A stretch of DNA of 64,000 nt, from NCBI GenBank assembly GCA_016718275.1, contig JADKEA010000020.1, positions 124,001 to 188,000 on the forward strand, read 5' to 3'. The stretch comes from Candidatus Villigracilis affinis. Its GTDB lineage: Bacteria; Chloroflexota; Anaerolineae; Anaerolineales; Villigracilaceae. Made by a program: the position numbers and the translations under genes. Of the stretch, positions 40,181-48,374 are shown piece by piece; position 1 is the first letter of the stretch; each line of letters opens with the position of its first letter. The notes below the pieces were generated by a model. That model was not told the origin of the DNA and ran no database searches. It saw only the letters and a list, made by a program, of their open reading frames with translations.

Positions 40181-41623
40181 ATGCAGGCTGTTCCCAGCGA
40201 ATTCTTGGCTATCGACCGCAAAGAACGCGCCAATCGTCCTTTTTTTGACCTTGATCTACGTCCGGCAGAAGTACGTACTTGCGATTTTGAAGATGTGGTC
40301 ATTGAATTTGATCCCGAACGCGCGATGGTTGAAGCCGCGCGTTGTATTCATTGTCCGGACCCCGCCCCCTGCATGGTGGCCTGCCCAACAGCCAATGATA
40401 TTCCTTCTGCCATGTGGCTGATCGAGCAGGGACGTTTTGTGGAAGCTGCCGGTATTTATCATCAAACAAGTTCCCTTCCCGAAGTATGCGGGCGCGTCTG
40501 CCCGCACGAAGCTTTGTGCCAGGGTTCCTGTGTTTTGAACAAACATCATCAACCCGTGTTGTGTGGTGAATTGGAAGCGTTTACTGTGGATTATGAACGC
40601 CGCACACAAGGATATGTCATCCCCCTCGGAATCCCCACTGGAAAAAAGGTTGCAGTGATCGGCGCTGGCCCAGCTGGTTTGGGGTGTGCCGAAATGCTCG
40701 TTCAAAAAGGGTACGAAGTGACCATTTTTGAATCCAAGCCTGCGCCAGGCGGTTTGCTTGTGTATGGTATCCCCAATTTCAAACTTTCCAAGGAAGTTTG
40801 GGAGGAAAAATGGGGAGAGTTTGAGCGTGCCGGTGTGAAGTTCGTTCCCAATACCTATATTGGCAAAGATAAAACCATTGACGGTCTTTTCGAAGAAGGC
40901 TTCGAAGCCGTTTTCATCGGGGTCGGCTCTGAGATCGATGCGAAAATGGAAGATACTCCGGGCACGAATCTCCCCGGTGTTTACGAAGCGACAGATTTCC
41001 TCATCCGCGGCAACGTGGATCGTGACCAGCTTCCCGAAAATATGCGCGAGCCATTGGAAGTGGGCAAGCGCGTTGTTGTCATCGGCGGCGGTGATACAGC
41101 CTCCGATTGTTTGCGTACAGCCCTGAGACTTGGCTCCAAAGATGTGACCTGTCTCTATCGCCGTACTGAAAAGGAAATGCCCGGCGGAAAGAAAGACCGC
41201 AAGATGGCTCGTGAAGAAGGCGCAAAATATCGCTTCCTTACCCAGCCGGTCAAATTCATCGCAGGGTCAGATGGACGACTTGCCGCCGTGGAATGCATCG
41301 AAATGAAACTTGGTGAACCTGACGCCAAGGGACGCCGCAAGCCTGTTCCGGTGGAAGGCTCCAATTTTAGCGTGGCCGCAGATACCGCCATTTTGGCGCT
41401 CGGTTATTGGCCTGATCCCATTCTCGGAAAAACCACTCCCGATCTCGAAGTTCATGATTGGGGTTTGATCACCGTAAAGGACAAGGCACGCGGCAACACA
41501 TCGCGCCCGGGCGTATTCTCAGGCGGTGACTGTGTTACCGGCCCTGATCTCGTAGTCACAGCCATGGTCGGTGGAAGAAAAGCCGCATTGTCGATCGATG
41601 AGTACCTGAAAAATAAAAAATAA
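40181..41623 (+). CDS. NADPH-dependent GltD-like oxidoreductase (glutamate synthase beta / NfnB / SudA group)
   Basis: 480 residues from the ATG at 40181, after TGGAGGC. An N-terminal iron-sulfur domain with Cys groups CIHCPDPAPCMVAC (about 54-67) and VCGRVCPHEALCQGSC (about 104-119) is followed by FAD (VIGAGPAGLGCAEM, about 157) and NAD(P)H (VIGGGDTASDCLR, about 299) dinucleotide folds. The end is SGGDCVTGPDLVVTAMVGGRKAA. No glutamate synthase large subunit is adjacent, so it could be a stand-alone partner such as NfnB or sulfide dehydrogenase, with ferredoxin. The promoter lies in the 307-bp divergent gap 39874-40180, which otherwise shows nothing I can name. Confidence 0.9.
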   Translation: MQAVPSEFLAIDRKERANRPFFDLDLRPAEVRTCDFEDVVIEFDPERAMVEAARCIHCPDPAPCMVACPTANDIPSAMWLIEQGRFVEAAGIYHQTSSLPEVCGRVCPHEALCQGSCVLNKHHQPVLCGELEAFTVDYERRTQGYVIPLGIPTGKKVAVIGAGPAGLGCAEMLVQKGYEVTIFESKPAPGGLLVYGIPNFKLSKEVWEEKWGEFERAGVKFVPNTYIGKDKTIDGLFEEGFEAVFIGVGSEIDAKMEDTPGTNLPGVYEATDFLIRGNVDRDQLPENMREPLEVGKRVVVIGGGDTASDCLRTALRLGSKDVTCLYRRTEKEMPGGKKDRKMAREEGAKYRFLTQPVKFIAGSDGRLAAVECIEMKLGEPDAKGRRKPVPVEGSNFSVAADTAILALGYWPDPILGKTTPDLEVHDWGLITVKDKARGNTSRPGVFSGGDCVTGPDLVVTAMVGGRKAALSIDEYLKNKK

Positions 41624-41650
41624 CCTGTTGTGAGGGCAGGGTATAAAAGC

Positions 41651-41684
41651 AGGGCGGGGCGCGTAGCCCCGCCCTGTGCTTTTG
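41651..41684 (+). terminator. Terminator after the GltD-like gene
   Basis: AGGGCGGGGC (41651-41660)/GCCCCGCCCT (41666-41675) with loop GCGTA, then GTGCTTTT. Confidence 0.85.
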
Positions 41685-41710
41685 TTACGTTGTGCCCGTA
41701 CGGGTATAAT
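41682..41710 (+). promoter_or_regulatory. Promoter giving a leaderless mRNA
   Basis: TTGTTA (41682-41687), a 17-bp spacer and TATAAT (41705-41710). The ATG at 41718 lies 7 nt after the -10 box, where transcription itself should begin. No ribosome site is present. Confidence 0.65.
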
Positions 41711-41717
41711 CCAACCC

Positions 41718-42992
41718 ATGTTTCAGCGCATCATACGCGGGCTTGAAATAACCCTTCTTTTGTTTATTCTCGCCGCGATTACTGGTTACAGCAACCCATC
41801 CCTTACAGACAAAATCGAAAAAGTACGCGCCTTCACGCGTCAGATCGAATTCAACTACATGGCATGGATGGGGAATGCTTCCATGCTCAAACTCCGCGCC
41901 GCATCCATTGGCGTGCCGTATACATTTGATCACGAAGCGCGGAAATTGATCGTCGCCGAATATCTGCGTGTTACCCAGTCCATTCTTGAAAAGGAATATC
42001 AGCTTCAGCAGATCTATGCCGATGTTGCAGTTACGGACAAGGAACTTGCTTCGCAGGAGTTACGCGCTGAGCTTGATGGTCTGTATGCCAGGCAAACAGA
42101 ACTTGCCCCACTTGCCGAAGCAACCTTGCAGGAGCAGGTGAGTGTCATTCTTGCAGAGATTGGGCTTACCGCTGTGGGTCAGCCCGTGCCCAATGTTTGG
42201 TATCACTCCACACCGCTGCCATATGCGCTCATTGTTTCCCCTCGTGATCGAATCGAGCAGATCGCAAATATTTCCATCGATACCGATATTACATTGGATG
42301 AACAAGTTGTACTGGAAAATCATGTGGATGAGAACCTCAATACATCGTCTCTGGTGGTGCCGGTTGGGGGGGTGGGTGTTTACCCAACAATGGTCATGCG
42401 CAGTACGAATCTACCGTGGGTACTCAATACCATTTCGCATGAATGGATTCATAACTACCTCACCCTGCGCCCGCTTGGATTTTTATACGCCAACACGCCC
42501 GAACTTCGTACCATGAATGAGACGACCGCATCCATCGCTGGAAATGAGATCGGTGGACTCGTTATCGAACGCTTTTACCCTGAACTAAAAACCGCTTCGC
42601 ACTTAACCTTGGGCCTGATCTCTGCGCCGTTTGACCACCCCGAACCCGGAGATTTTTTGCGCCCCCCGTTCGATTTCCGCGCGGAGATGCATGAAACCCG
42701 CACCACAGTGGATGCGATGCTGGCAGAGGGCAAGATCGAGGAAGCCGAGGCCTACATGGAAGCACGCCGTCTCATCTTCCTGCAAAATGGATATTTGCTT
42801 CGCAAGATCAACCAGGCTTATTTCGCCTTCTTCGGAGCCTATGCAGATTCACCCGGCGGCGCGGCGGGTGAAGACCCGGTTGGCCCTGCTGTGCGAGCCT
42901 TGCGTGAACAAAGCGATTCGCTGGCAGATTTCGTCAACACCATTTCATGGATGACGAAATTCGAGCAATTGCAGGAAGCGATCAAAAAATAA
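41718..42992 (+). CDS. Putative membrane-anchored zinc metalloprotease (HEWIH)
   Basis: 424 residues. One N-terminal membrane helix (about 7-24, GLEITLLLFILAAITGY) directs the rest outward. HEWIH near 241-245, in TISHEWIHNYL, followed by NETTASIAGNEIG with Glu near 268 and 274, gives the gluzincin pattern HExxH...E. The order of motifs recalls the predicted aminopeptidase family, but I cannot name one with confidence. The C-terminal part has acidic helices (RTTVDAMLAEGKIEEAEAYM). It begins as a leaderless ORF after TATAAT. The next gene is the thioredoxin-fold/cyclophilin lipoprotein after 47 bp. Confidence 0.78.
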   Translation: MFQRIIRGLEITLLLFILAAITGYSNPSLTDKIEKVRAFTRQIEFNYMAWMGNASMLKLRAASIGVPYTFDHEARKLIVAEYLRVTQSILEKEYQLQQIYADVAVTDKELASQELRAELDGLYARQTELAPLAEATLQEQVSVILAEIGLTAVGQPVPNVWYHSTPLPYALIVSPRDRIEQIANISIDTDITLDEQVVLENHVDENLNTSSLVVPVGGVGVYPTMVMRSTNLPWVLNTISHEWIHNYLTLRPLGFLYANTPELRTMNETTASIAGNEIGGLVIERFYPELKTASHLTLGLISAPFDHPEPGDFLRPPFDFRAEMHETRTTVDAMLAEGKIEEAEAYMEARRLIFLQNGYLLRKINQAYFAFFGAYADSPGGAAGEDPVGPAVRALREQSDSLADFVNTISWMTKFEQLQEAIKK

Positions 42993-43003
42993 TAGGCCGG
43001 AGC

Positions 43004-43019
43004 GCAGACTTCAATCTGC
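43004..43019. repeat. Small palindrome GCAGACTTCAATCTGC
   Basis: Identical to the 16-mer at 6643-6658. It lies in the 47-bp gap between the metalloprotease and the next gene. Confidence 0.6.
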
Positions 43020-43039
43020 AATTCCGAATTTAGGTAACC

Positions 43040-44275
43040 ATGAAACGAATTGTATTTATTTTGATATTCTCCATTGCAGGCATGATCGGTTTGAGTGCAT
43101 GCGCTGCTGAAACCGAAGCCGCACCGACCATGACAGCAGTATTGCCAACCATGCCCAACACGCCCATTTCTGAATCCAGTTGCTCTGCGATCATTGTCGA
43201 GCCGACACCGACGCCGGGTGCGAATTCTTATTTTCCTCCCGTCAATGCGGCGGATTTTTCCTATGGTCCCGCCGATGCGCCTGTGACCATCGTTGAATAT
43301 TGCGATTTTCAATCACCGGGTTGCAGTGCCACGGCGCTGGTCTTTGCTGAATTTCTGCGCAGTCAGGAAAATGTCCGCTTCATTTTTCGTCCCGTCCCAT
43401 TGCTGGATGTGATGGACAAATCTGACAAGGCGACCATTGCAGCGATTGCAGCAGGGGAGCAGGACCAATTCTGGACGATGTATGATCTGCTTTACCTTCG
43501 CTATCCAGAGTGGGCAAACCTGGATCCAGATGCATTCAATGCCTGGGTATTGAGAGAAGCTGTCAATTTGGGGTTGGATGGCGAAAAACTTGAGGCGGCG
43601 ATGAAGGCCCCAGAAACAGAAGCCAGCATGAGGTCCATGTATGAAGCGGGGAAGAAGCTGCGAATCCCCGCTGTGCCGCTGGTCCTCATCAATGGGACTC
43701 CGCAATCTGCCAATATCCTTAACTATCGTAACCTGAGTGACACGGTTGGTTTGATCGCGCTTGGGCAAAAACAGTTCAAAGAATGTCCGCCTTTTGATAT
43801 TAACCCCGCGAAGCAATACATCGCCACGATCAAAACCGGGAAGGGTGATATTGTCATGCAGTTGTTTGCGGATAAGGCGCCGCTGGCGGTAAATTCGTTT
43901 GTGTTCCTTGCAAGGCAGGGATGGTTCGACGGTGTGACCTTTCACCGTGTGCTGCCTGGTTTTGTTGCGCAGGCGGGCGACCCGAGCGGTACAGGCAGGG
44001 GCAACCCTGGATATTTTTTCAATAATGAAGTCAGTGACTTGAAATTTGACAAACCTGGCATGGTGGGCATGGCGAACTCAGGGCCGAACTTAAATGGAAG
44101 TCAGTTTTTTATTACGTTTGGTCCCGTTCCACACCTCGATGGCGGTTACACAATTTTCGGACAGGTGATCAGCGGTTTGGATGTAGCCGAGCAATTAACA
44201 CCGCGCGACCCGGATCAAGTCACCACGCTTGCGCCCGGAGATGAGATCCTCCGTGTGGAAATAGAAGAGAAATAA
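43040..44275 (+). CDS. Lipoprotein fusing a DsbA-like thioredoxin fold to a cyclophilin
   Basis: 411 residues. Signal peptide with lipobox IGLSAC, then a Pro/Thr linker. A DsbA/thioredoxin_4 domain covers about 70-240: the fold is marked by DAPVTIVEYCDFQSPGC and the cis-Pro region RIPAVPLVLING. The usual C-P-x-C motif is here S92-P-G-C95, with an extra Cys at 88. A cyclophilin domain follows (about 255-410, IVMQLFADKAPLAVNSFVFL ... FHRVLPGFVAQAGD ... GSQFFITFG ... FGQVISGLDV), with the catalytic Arg in FHRV present. It would act outside the membrane as a prolyl isomerase, with a thioredoxin-fold domain that cannot work by the usual two-Cys scheme. The TAATG stop/start couples it to prsW. Confidence 0.9.
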   Translation: MKRIVFILIFSIAGMIGLSACAAETEAAPTMTAVLPTMPNTPISESSCSAIIVEPTPTPGANSYFPPVNAADFSYGPADAPVTIVEYCDFQSPGCSATALVFAEFLRSQENVRFIFRPVPLLDVMDKSDKATIAAIAAGEQDQFWTMYDLLYLRYPEWANLDPDAFNAWVLREAVNLGLDGEKLEAAMKAPETEASMRSMYEAGKKLRIPAVPLVLINGTPQSANILNYRNLSDTVGLIALGQKQFKECPPFDINPAKQYIATIKTGKGDIVMQLFADKAPLAVNSFVFLARQGWFDGVTFHRVLPGFVAQAGDPSGTGRGNPGYFFNNEVSDLKFDKPGMVGMANSGPNLNGSQFFITFGPVPHLDGGYTIFGQVISGLDVAEQLTPRDPDQVTTLAPGDEILRVEIEEK

Positions 44276-45525
44276 TGCAAACACAAAAAACTCACTGGCC
44301 GTCGATTCTGATCGTGATCGTACTTGGTTTGAGCGCGGCATTTGTATTCCTGATCTCCGCGGCGGCGGGTGTCAGTTCGATATTCAGTCTTTTCACTGAC
44401 GGCGCGGACCCAGCCGGTGAAATGATCGGCGCGTTTGCCTTTGGTTTTGAATTGCTGGTTCTGTTGGTGTGCGTGTGGTTCGTGCTGCAAAAGGCAATGG
44501 GACGTGAACAGGCAGACCATTCTTTCAAGTTTCCCTTTGCAGATTGGCAGATCCTTGCTGTGCTTGGGTTGGTTGGGATGTCTGTGGCAATCGGGGCGGG
44601 CGTGGCTTATACGGAGATCACCTGGCTGACGTGGTTGATTTTGCCAGTGCTGACTGTGTTTGTGATCGTGCCGCCGATCTTTATTTTCTTTGGCTTGGGC
44701 ACAAGAGGATTTGAGCTTGGTTCGCGTTGGCGGGTCTTTGGCATTTTAGGTCTGGCAATGACTGTCGGCCCCGTGATCATGATCGTATTGGAAATTGTCA
44801 TTCTGGTGGGAATCATAATTATCGGTGCGCTCGTGGTCGCTGTGTGGCAGCCTGCGCTTTTTGAAGAAATTCTAAGCATCAGCAAGATCATTCAACAGGA
44901 AACAAATCAAGATGTGATCCTAAGCCTGCTGGCTCCGTATATTTCGAATACGCTGGTGATCGCAACCCTTGTTGGTTATATAGGTTTTATTGTCCCGTTG
45001 ATCGAGGAACTCCTGAAACCATTGGGCGTTTGGCTCTTTGCCCGCAAGATCGAATCGCCAGCGCAGGGATTTGCGATGGGGATGCTAAGCGGCGCGGCGT
45101 TTGCGCTGGTGGAAAGCCTCAACGCGAGCGGCAATGGGTCAACCGAATGGTCGGTGATCGTCAGCGTTCGCGCAGGCACAAGTCTTTTGCATATGGTGGC
45201 TTCGGGGTTGGTCGGATGGGGGATTGTCTCGGCGTTTCGCGAGAAACGTTATTTACGTTTGCCCGCCGCATATATCAGCGCCGTTGCCATTCACGGGCTT
45301 TGGAATTCATGCGCGATTGGCGCAGGCCTTTCAGCAGCCGGAGAATCGATTGGCAAACCTGAATGGCTTGCAGCATATACTCCATCCATGCTGGCGGGTA
45401 TGCTCGTGCTTGGCATCGGGATGTTTGTGGTGCTGATCGCCTCGAATAAAAAATTGAACAGCAATCTGGTCCACGTTCCCGCCTTGCCGACGGAAAATGA
45501 AGAAAGAGAAGAAAAGGTACAATAA
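44275..45525 (+). CDS. PrsW-family intramembrane metalloprotease
   Basis: 416 residues with about ten membrane helices. The three catalytic motifs are present: EELLKPLG near 244 (Glu pair), GFAMGMLSGAAFALVESL near 265 with Glu, and two His motifs HMVASGLVGWG (near 305) and HGLWN (near 342). PrsW enzymes of the CPBP superfamily cleave membrane-bound anti-sigma factors or process membrane proteins. The start codon overlaps the stop of the lipoprotein gene (TAATG), so both are made together; a role in envelope stress or lipoprotein processing is inferred. Confidence 0.9.
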   Translation: MQTQKTHWPSILIVIVLGLSAAFVFLISAAAGVSSIFSLFTDGADPAGEMIGAFAFGFELLVLLVCVWFVLQKAMGREQADHSFKFPFADWQILAVLGLVGMSVAIGAGVAYTEITWLTWLILPVLTVFVIVPPIFIFFGLGTRGFELGSRWRVFGILGLAMTVGPVIMIVLEIVILVGIIIIGALVVAVWQPALFEEILSISKIIQQETNQDVILSLLAPYISNTLVIATLVGYIGFIVPLIEELLKPLGVWLFARKIESPAQGFAMGMLSGAAFALVESLNASGNGSTEWSVIVSVRAGTSLLHMVASGLVGWGIVSAFREKRYLRLPAAYISAVAIHGLWNSCAIGAGLSAAGESIGKPEWLAAYTPSMLAGMLVLGIGMFVVLIASNKKLNSNLVHVPALPTENEEREEKVQ

Positions 45526-45529
45526 CCGC

Positions 45530-46360
45530 ATGATCGATTCAACCATTGCACATGATAGCGACCTCGTACAACTGGTCGGCCTGACCCACAAGCATTTTAT
45601 CTTTTCACTCAAGGCTGGCGATGAACTTCACACGCACCGTGGTGTGATCAAACACAATGAACTGATCGGCATGCCGTGGGGCTCGCAGGTGTTCAGCCAT
45701 ACGGGCGCGCCATTCTTTTTGTTGCAGCCATCCATTGCGGATATTCTCAATGACCTGCCGCGCGCCACGCAGATCCTGTATCCGAAAGATATCGGTTACA
45801 TTCTGATTCAAATGGGCGTTGCCCCCGGTCAGCGGGTGATGGAGGCAGGCACTGGCTCCGGCTCGATGACGATCGCGCTGGCAACGGCTGTCGGCCCGGA
45901 TGGACGTGTGATCTCATACGAACAAAAGCAGGATACGCAAACGCTGGCGAAGAAGAATCTGGAGCGGGTTGGCCTCGCTTCGCGCGTGGAATTCAAACTG
46001 CGCAACATTCAGGAAGGCTTCGATGAAACCGGTGTGGATGCCTTCTTCCTGGATGTGCAAAATCCCTACGATTACATTCCGCAGGTCCGCGCCGCGCTTA
46101 AGCCTGGCGGCTTTTTCTGCACTTTGATCCCCACATTCAATCAGGTTGAAAAGACGTTGATTGCATTGCGGAAGAATAAATTCGCCTTCGTGGAAGTTTG
46201 TGAACTGATGCTGCGTCATTACAAAGCTGACGCAGCCCGCATCCGTCCGACCGATCGCATGGTTGCCCATACTGGATTTTTGATCTTCGGGAGAAGGATC
46301 GAACCCAATACTGATCCGCGCGGGAAGGAACTCGAAGAAGAGATCGGCATGGAAGAATAG
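45530..46360 (+). CDS. trmI: tRNA (adenine(58)-N1)-methyltransferase TrmI
   Basis: 276 residues from the ATG at 45530 (an earlier start inside the prsW 3' end is possible). An N-terminal beta domain (SLKAGDELHTHRGVIKHNELIG), linker YPKDIGYILIQMGVAPGQRV, and the Rossmann fold with S-adenosylmethionine site VMEAGTGSGSMTIALATAVGPDGRVISYE. The catalytic region is DAFFLDVQNPYDYIP with the LRHYK segment near the end. It modifies A58 in the T-loop of many tRNAs as a tetramer, which stabilises them at high temperature. Confidence 0.92.
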   Translation: MIDSTIAHDSDLVQLVGLTHKHFIFSLKAGDELHTHRGVIKHNELIGMPWGSQVFSHTGAPFFLLQPSIADILNDLPRATQILYPKDIGYILIQMGVAPGQRVMEAGTGSGSMTIALATAVGPDGRVISYEQKQDTQTLAKKNLERVGLASRVEFKLRNIQEGFDETGVDAFFLDVQNPYDYIPQVRAALKPGGFFCTLIPTFNQVEKTLIALRKNKFAFVEVCELMLRHYKADAARIRPTDRMVAHTGFLIFGRRIEPNTDPRGKELEEEIGMEE

Positions 46361-46416
46361 CCGTTTCGATTGCGCTCAACGCGAATTTATTATTTGAAAA
46401 ATGCAGGAGGTTCAAT

Positions 46417-46956
46417 ATGTTTCGTCGTAGAGGACAACGTATGTTTCGCGGAGGCAGGCAGGACGTTCCGCCGGTGCTCCAGCGGGCCAATCAATTGATG
46501 GCGTCTGGGGAATACGAGGAAGCTGCTTCCCTTTTCGCTGATCTTGGTCAACGCGCCGAGGATCGTTTTCCACACCGTGCGCCGTTTCTGTTCATTGAAG
46601 CTGGGCGTGCTGCCATTTTGGGCGGGCAGATAAAGACAGGTATTGCCCACCTGCGGCGTGGCCTGACCTTGTTCGCTTCGCAGGGACGCATGCATCGCAT
46701 GCGGATGGTGGGGGAGCGTGCCATCGACGAGTTACAGGCGCGAGGCCTGAAAGCCGAAGCCGACGAGATCGCTGCATTGTTAGGTGCCAATACCCCCGCA
46801 GTTGATTTGGTTGAAAAAGAAGCACCTGCCCCAATGAAAAAGCCTGTTCTGCCCACACATTGTCCCTCCTGCGGCGCAGCGGTGAGGCCCAATGAAGTTG
46901 AATGGCTTGATGAAGTTACCGCTGAGTGTGCTTATTGTGGAAGCCCTCTGCGCTAG
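46417..46956 (+). CDS. TPR-like / zinc-ribbon protein, unknown
   Basis: 179 residues, after AGGAGG. A basic N-terminus (RRRGQRMFRGGRQ) is followed by a helical-repeat region resembling TPR (about 20-120, ANQLMASGEYEEAASLFADL) and a C-terminal zinc ribbon CPSC...CAYC (about 148-171) that binds one zinc. It lies between trmI and the Nudix gene in one run of genes. No function can be assigned. Confidence 0.78.
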   Translation: MFRRRGQRMFRGGRQDVPPVLQRANQLMASGEYEEAASLFADLGQRAEDRFPHRAPFLFIEAGRAAILGGQIKTGIAHLRRGLTLFASQGRMHRMRMVGERAIDELQARGLKAEADEIAALLGANTPAVDLVEKEAPAPMKKPVLPTHCPSCGAAVRPNEVEWLDEVTAECAYCGSPLR

Positions 46957-46965
46957 TTTATAAAA

Positions 46966-47571
46966 ATGAATCTATCTGAACAATACATTACCGAAAAACT
47001 TCAATCAGCCATGCAAACGGCGACTGATTCCGATGGCTATGCTGAGATCGCTATTAACCCAGAAACACGCCTGAAATGCGCTGCGGTGCTTTTGCCGCTG
47101 ACTCAAGTCAATGGGGAATGGCATTTGCTGTTCACGCGTCGCACCGAAAGAGTGCAGTCACACAAGGGGCAGGTTTCCTTCCCCGGCGGCGCATGTGATG
47201 AAGGTGAGACCACGCCGGAGCAAACCGCCTTGCGCGAAGCTGAGGAGGAGGTTGGTTTGCGGCCTGCCGACGTCAAGGTTCTCGGGAGACTCAGTCAATT
47301 GATAACCGTCACCAGCTTTCGGGTGAGTCCGATCGTGGGGGTCATCCCATGGCCGTATACTTTTAAAGTGGCGGGTATCGAAGTGGCGCGTGTGTTTACA
47401 ATTCCGCTTCTCTGGCTTTCAGATCGAAATAATTATTGGGAATTCCCCTTCGGTGGTTCTGACCGGTCTTTGATCGCATATCATCCCTACGATGGCGAAT
47501 TGTTGTGGGGCGCGACTGCAAGGATGACAGTGACTTTTTTGAAGACGATCGAAACGCTTGCGAAGAAATAA
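46966..47571 (+). CDS. Nudix hydrolase, NudL-type CoA pyrophosphatase
   Basis: 201 residues. The Nudix box runs from GGACDEGE to REAEEEVGL (about 65-87) and matches GX5EX7REUXEEXGU. The preceding LLFTRRTERVQSHKGQVSFP is the NudL/UPF0035 mark of CoA diphosphatases, which cut CoA to phosphopantetheine and ADP. The gene begins 9 bp after the zinc-ribbon gene. Confidence 0.9.
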   Translation: MNLSEQYITEKLQSAMQTATDSDGYAEIAINPETRLKCAAVLLPLTQVNGEWHLLFTRRTERVQSHKGQVSFPGGACDEGETTPEQTALREAEEEVGLRPADVKVLGRLSQLITVTSFRVSPIVGVIPWPYTFKVAGIEVARVFTIPLLWLSDRNNYWEFPFGGSDRSLIAYHPYDGELLWGATARMTVTFLKTIETLAKK

Positions 47572-47573
47572 GG

Positions 47574-47936
47574 CTACGAATTTTGCTCGAATGTGCCGTC
47601 AAGATTTAAATAAAATGTATCCACTTCAAGATGGGGGAAGAGACGCTTGATCTTGTCTTCGGCTTTATCCAGATCTTCTTCGTGACGTTCCTCGGTGCCG
47701 CCGGGGCCGTACATGCCGCAATCTTCATGGTTGATGAGGATGACCTTTGAAATTCCATGCAGGCGCGCGGCAATATCCACCTGACGAATGACATCGTATA
47801 CATCGTAAACACCGCCCGCCATCACAGCGCGGTCATACGTGCCTTTTTCAAACTTGGTTTCGAGCCATTGGTTGATATACGATTGCAGGCGGTAGTCCAT
47901 GCAATGAACGACGATGGCCTGACATTTGTGGGTCAT
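47574..47936 (-). CDS. Miniature beta-carbonic-anhydrase-like protein, copy 2
   Basis: 120 residues, about half the usual beta-carbonic anhydrase. All zinc-site marks are present: C12-M-D14-Y-R16 (VVHCMDYR) and H70-E-D-C73 (LINHEDCGMYG), matching C-x-D-x-R and H-x-x-C. The AGGVYDV loop corresponds to the AGG/GNA-like turn. It probably folds as the core and dimerises. Whether it hydrates CO2 is untested. It is the downstream partner of the paralogue at 47961 (24 bp gap). Confidence 0.78.
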   Translation of the reverse strand: MTHKCQAIVVHCMDYRLQSYINQWLETKFEKGTYDRAVMAGGVYDVYDVIRQVDIAARLHGISKVILINHEDCGMYGPGGTEERHEEDLDKAEDKIKRLFPHLEVDTFYLNLDGTFEQNS

Positions 47937-47960
47937 GATGTTGATTCCTTTATGCGATTG

Positions 47961-48335
47961 TTAGATTGATTCGAAGGTTCCATCCAGGTGCAAATAGAAG
48001 GTCTCCACATGCAAAGCGGGGAAAAGAGCTTTGATCTTTGTCTGCGCATCTTGCAGGTCATGTTTGTGCCGTTTGTATGTGCCATCGCGGCCATAGGCGC
48101 GGCAATCTTCATGATTGATAAGACAAACTGTTTCAATGCTGTGGATCAGCACTGCGAGTTGGACATATTTCAAGACCATTTCGTAATCATGCACACCGCC
48201 CGCCAGTGAGATGATATCGAAGTTGTCATAGCCAAAACGGACCGTGATCCATGGCTGGAGGAATTTTTGCAGACGATAGTCCATACAGTGGACAACGAGT
48301 GCGTCACAATGAATGATTGGTTTTTTAGTTGACAT
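47961..48335 (-). CDS. Miniature beta-carbonic-anhydrase-like protein, copy 1
   Basis: 124 residues, clearly paralogous to the next gene: C17-M-D19-Y-R21, LAGGVHDYEMVLKYVQLA and H75-E-D-C78. It ends in the same pattern VETFYLHLDGTFE as VDTFYLNLDGTFE in copy 2, a family-specific C-terminus. It lies between dihydropyrimidinase (39 bp upstream) and copy 2, so the three genes are likely one operon. The CO2-forming steps of pyrimidine or hydantoin breakdown suggest a link; this is inference. Confidence 0.8.
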   Translation of the reverse strand: MSTKKPIIHCDALVVHCMDYRLQKFLQPWITVRFGYDNFDIISLAGGVHDYEMVLKYVQLAVLIHSIETVCLINHEDCRAYGRDGTYKRHKHDLQDAQTKIKALFPALHVETFYLHLDGTFESI

Positions 48336-48374
48336 AGCCTACCTGTAAATTAAACTGTGGGATATCAAAGGTGA

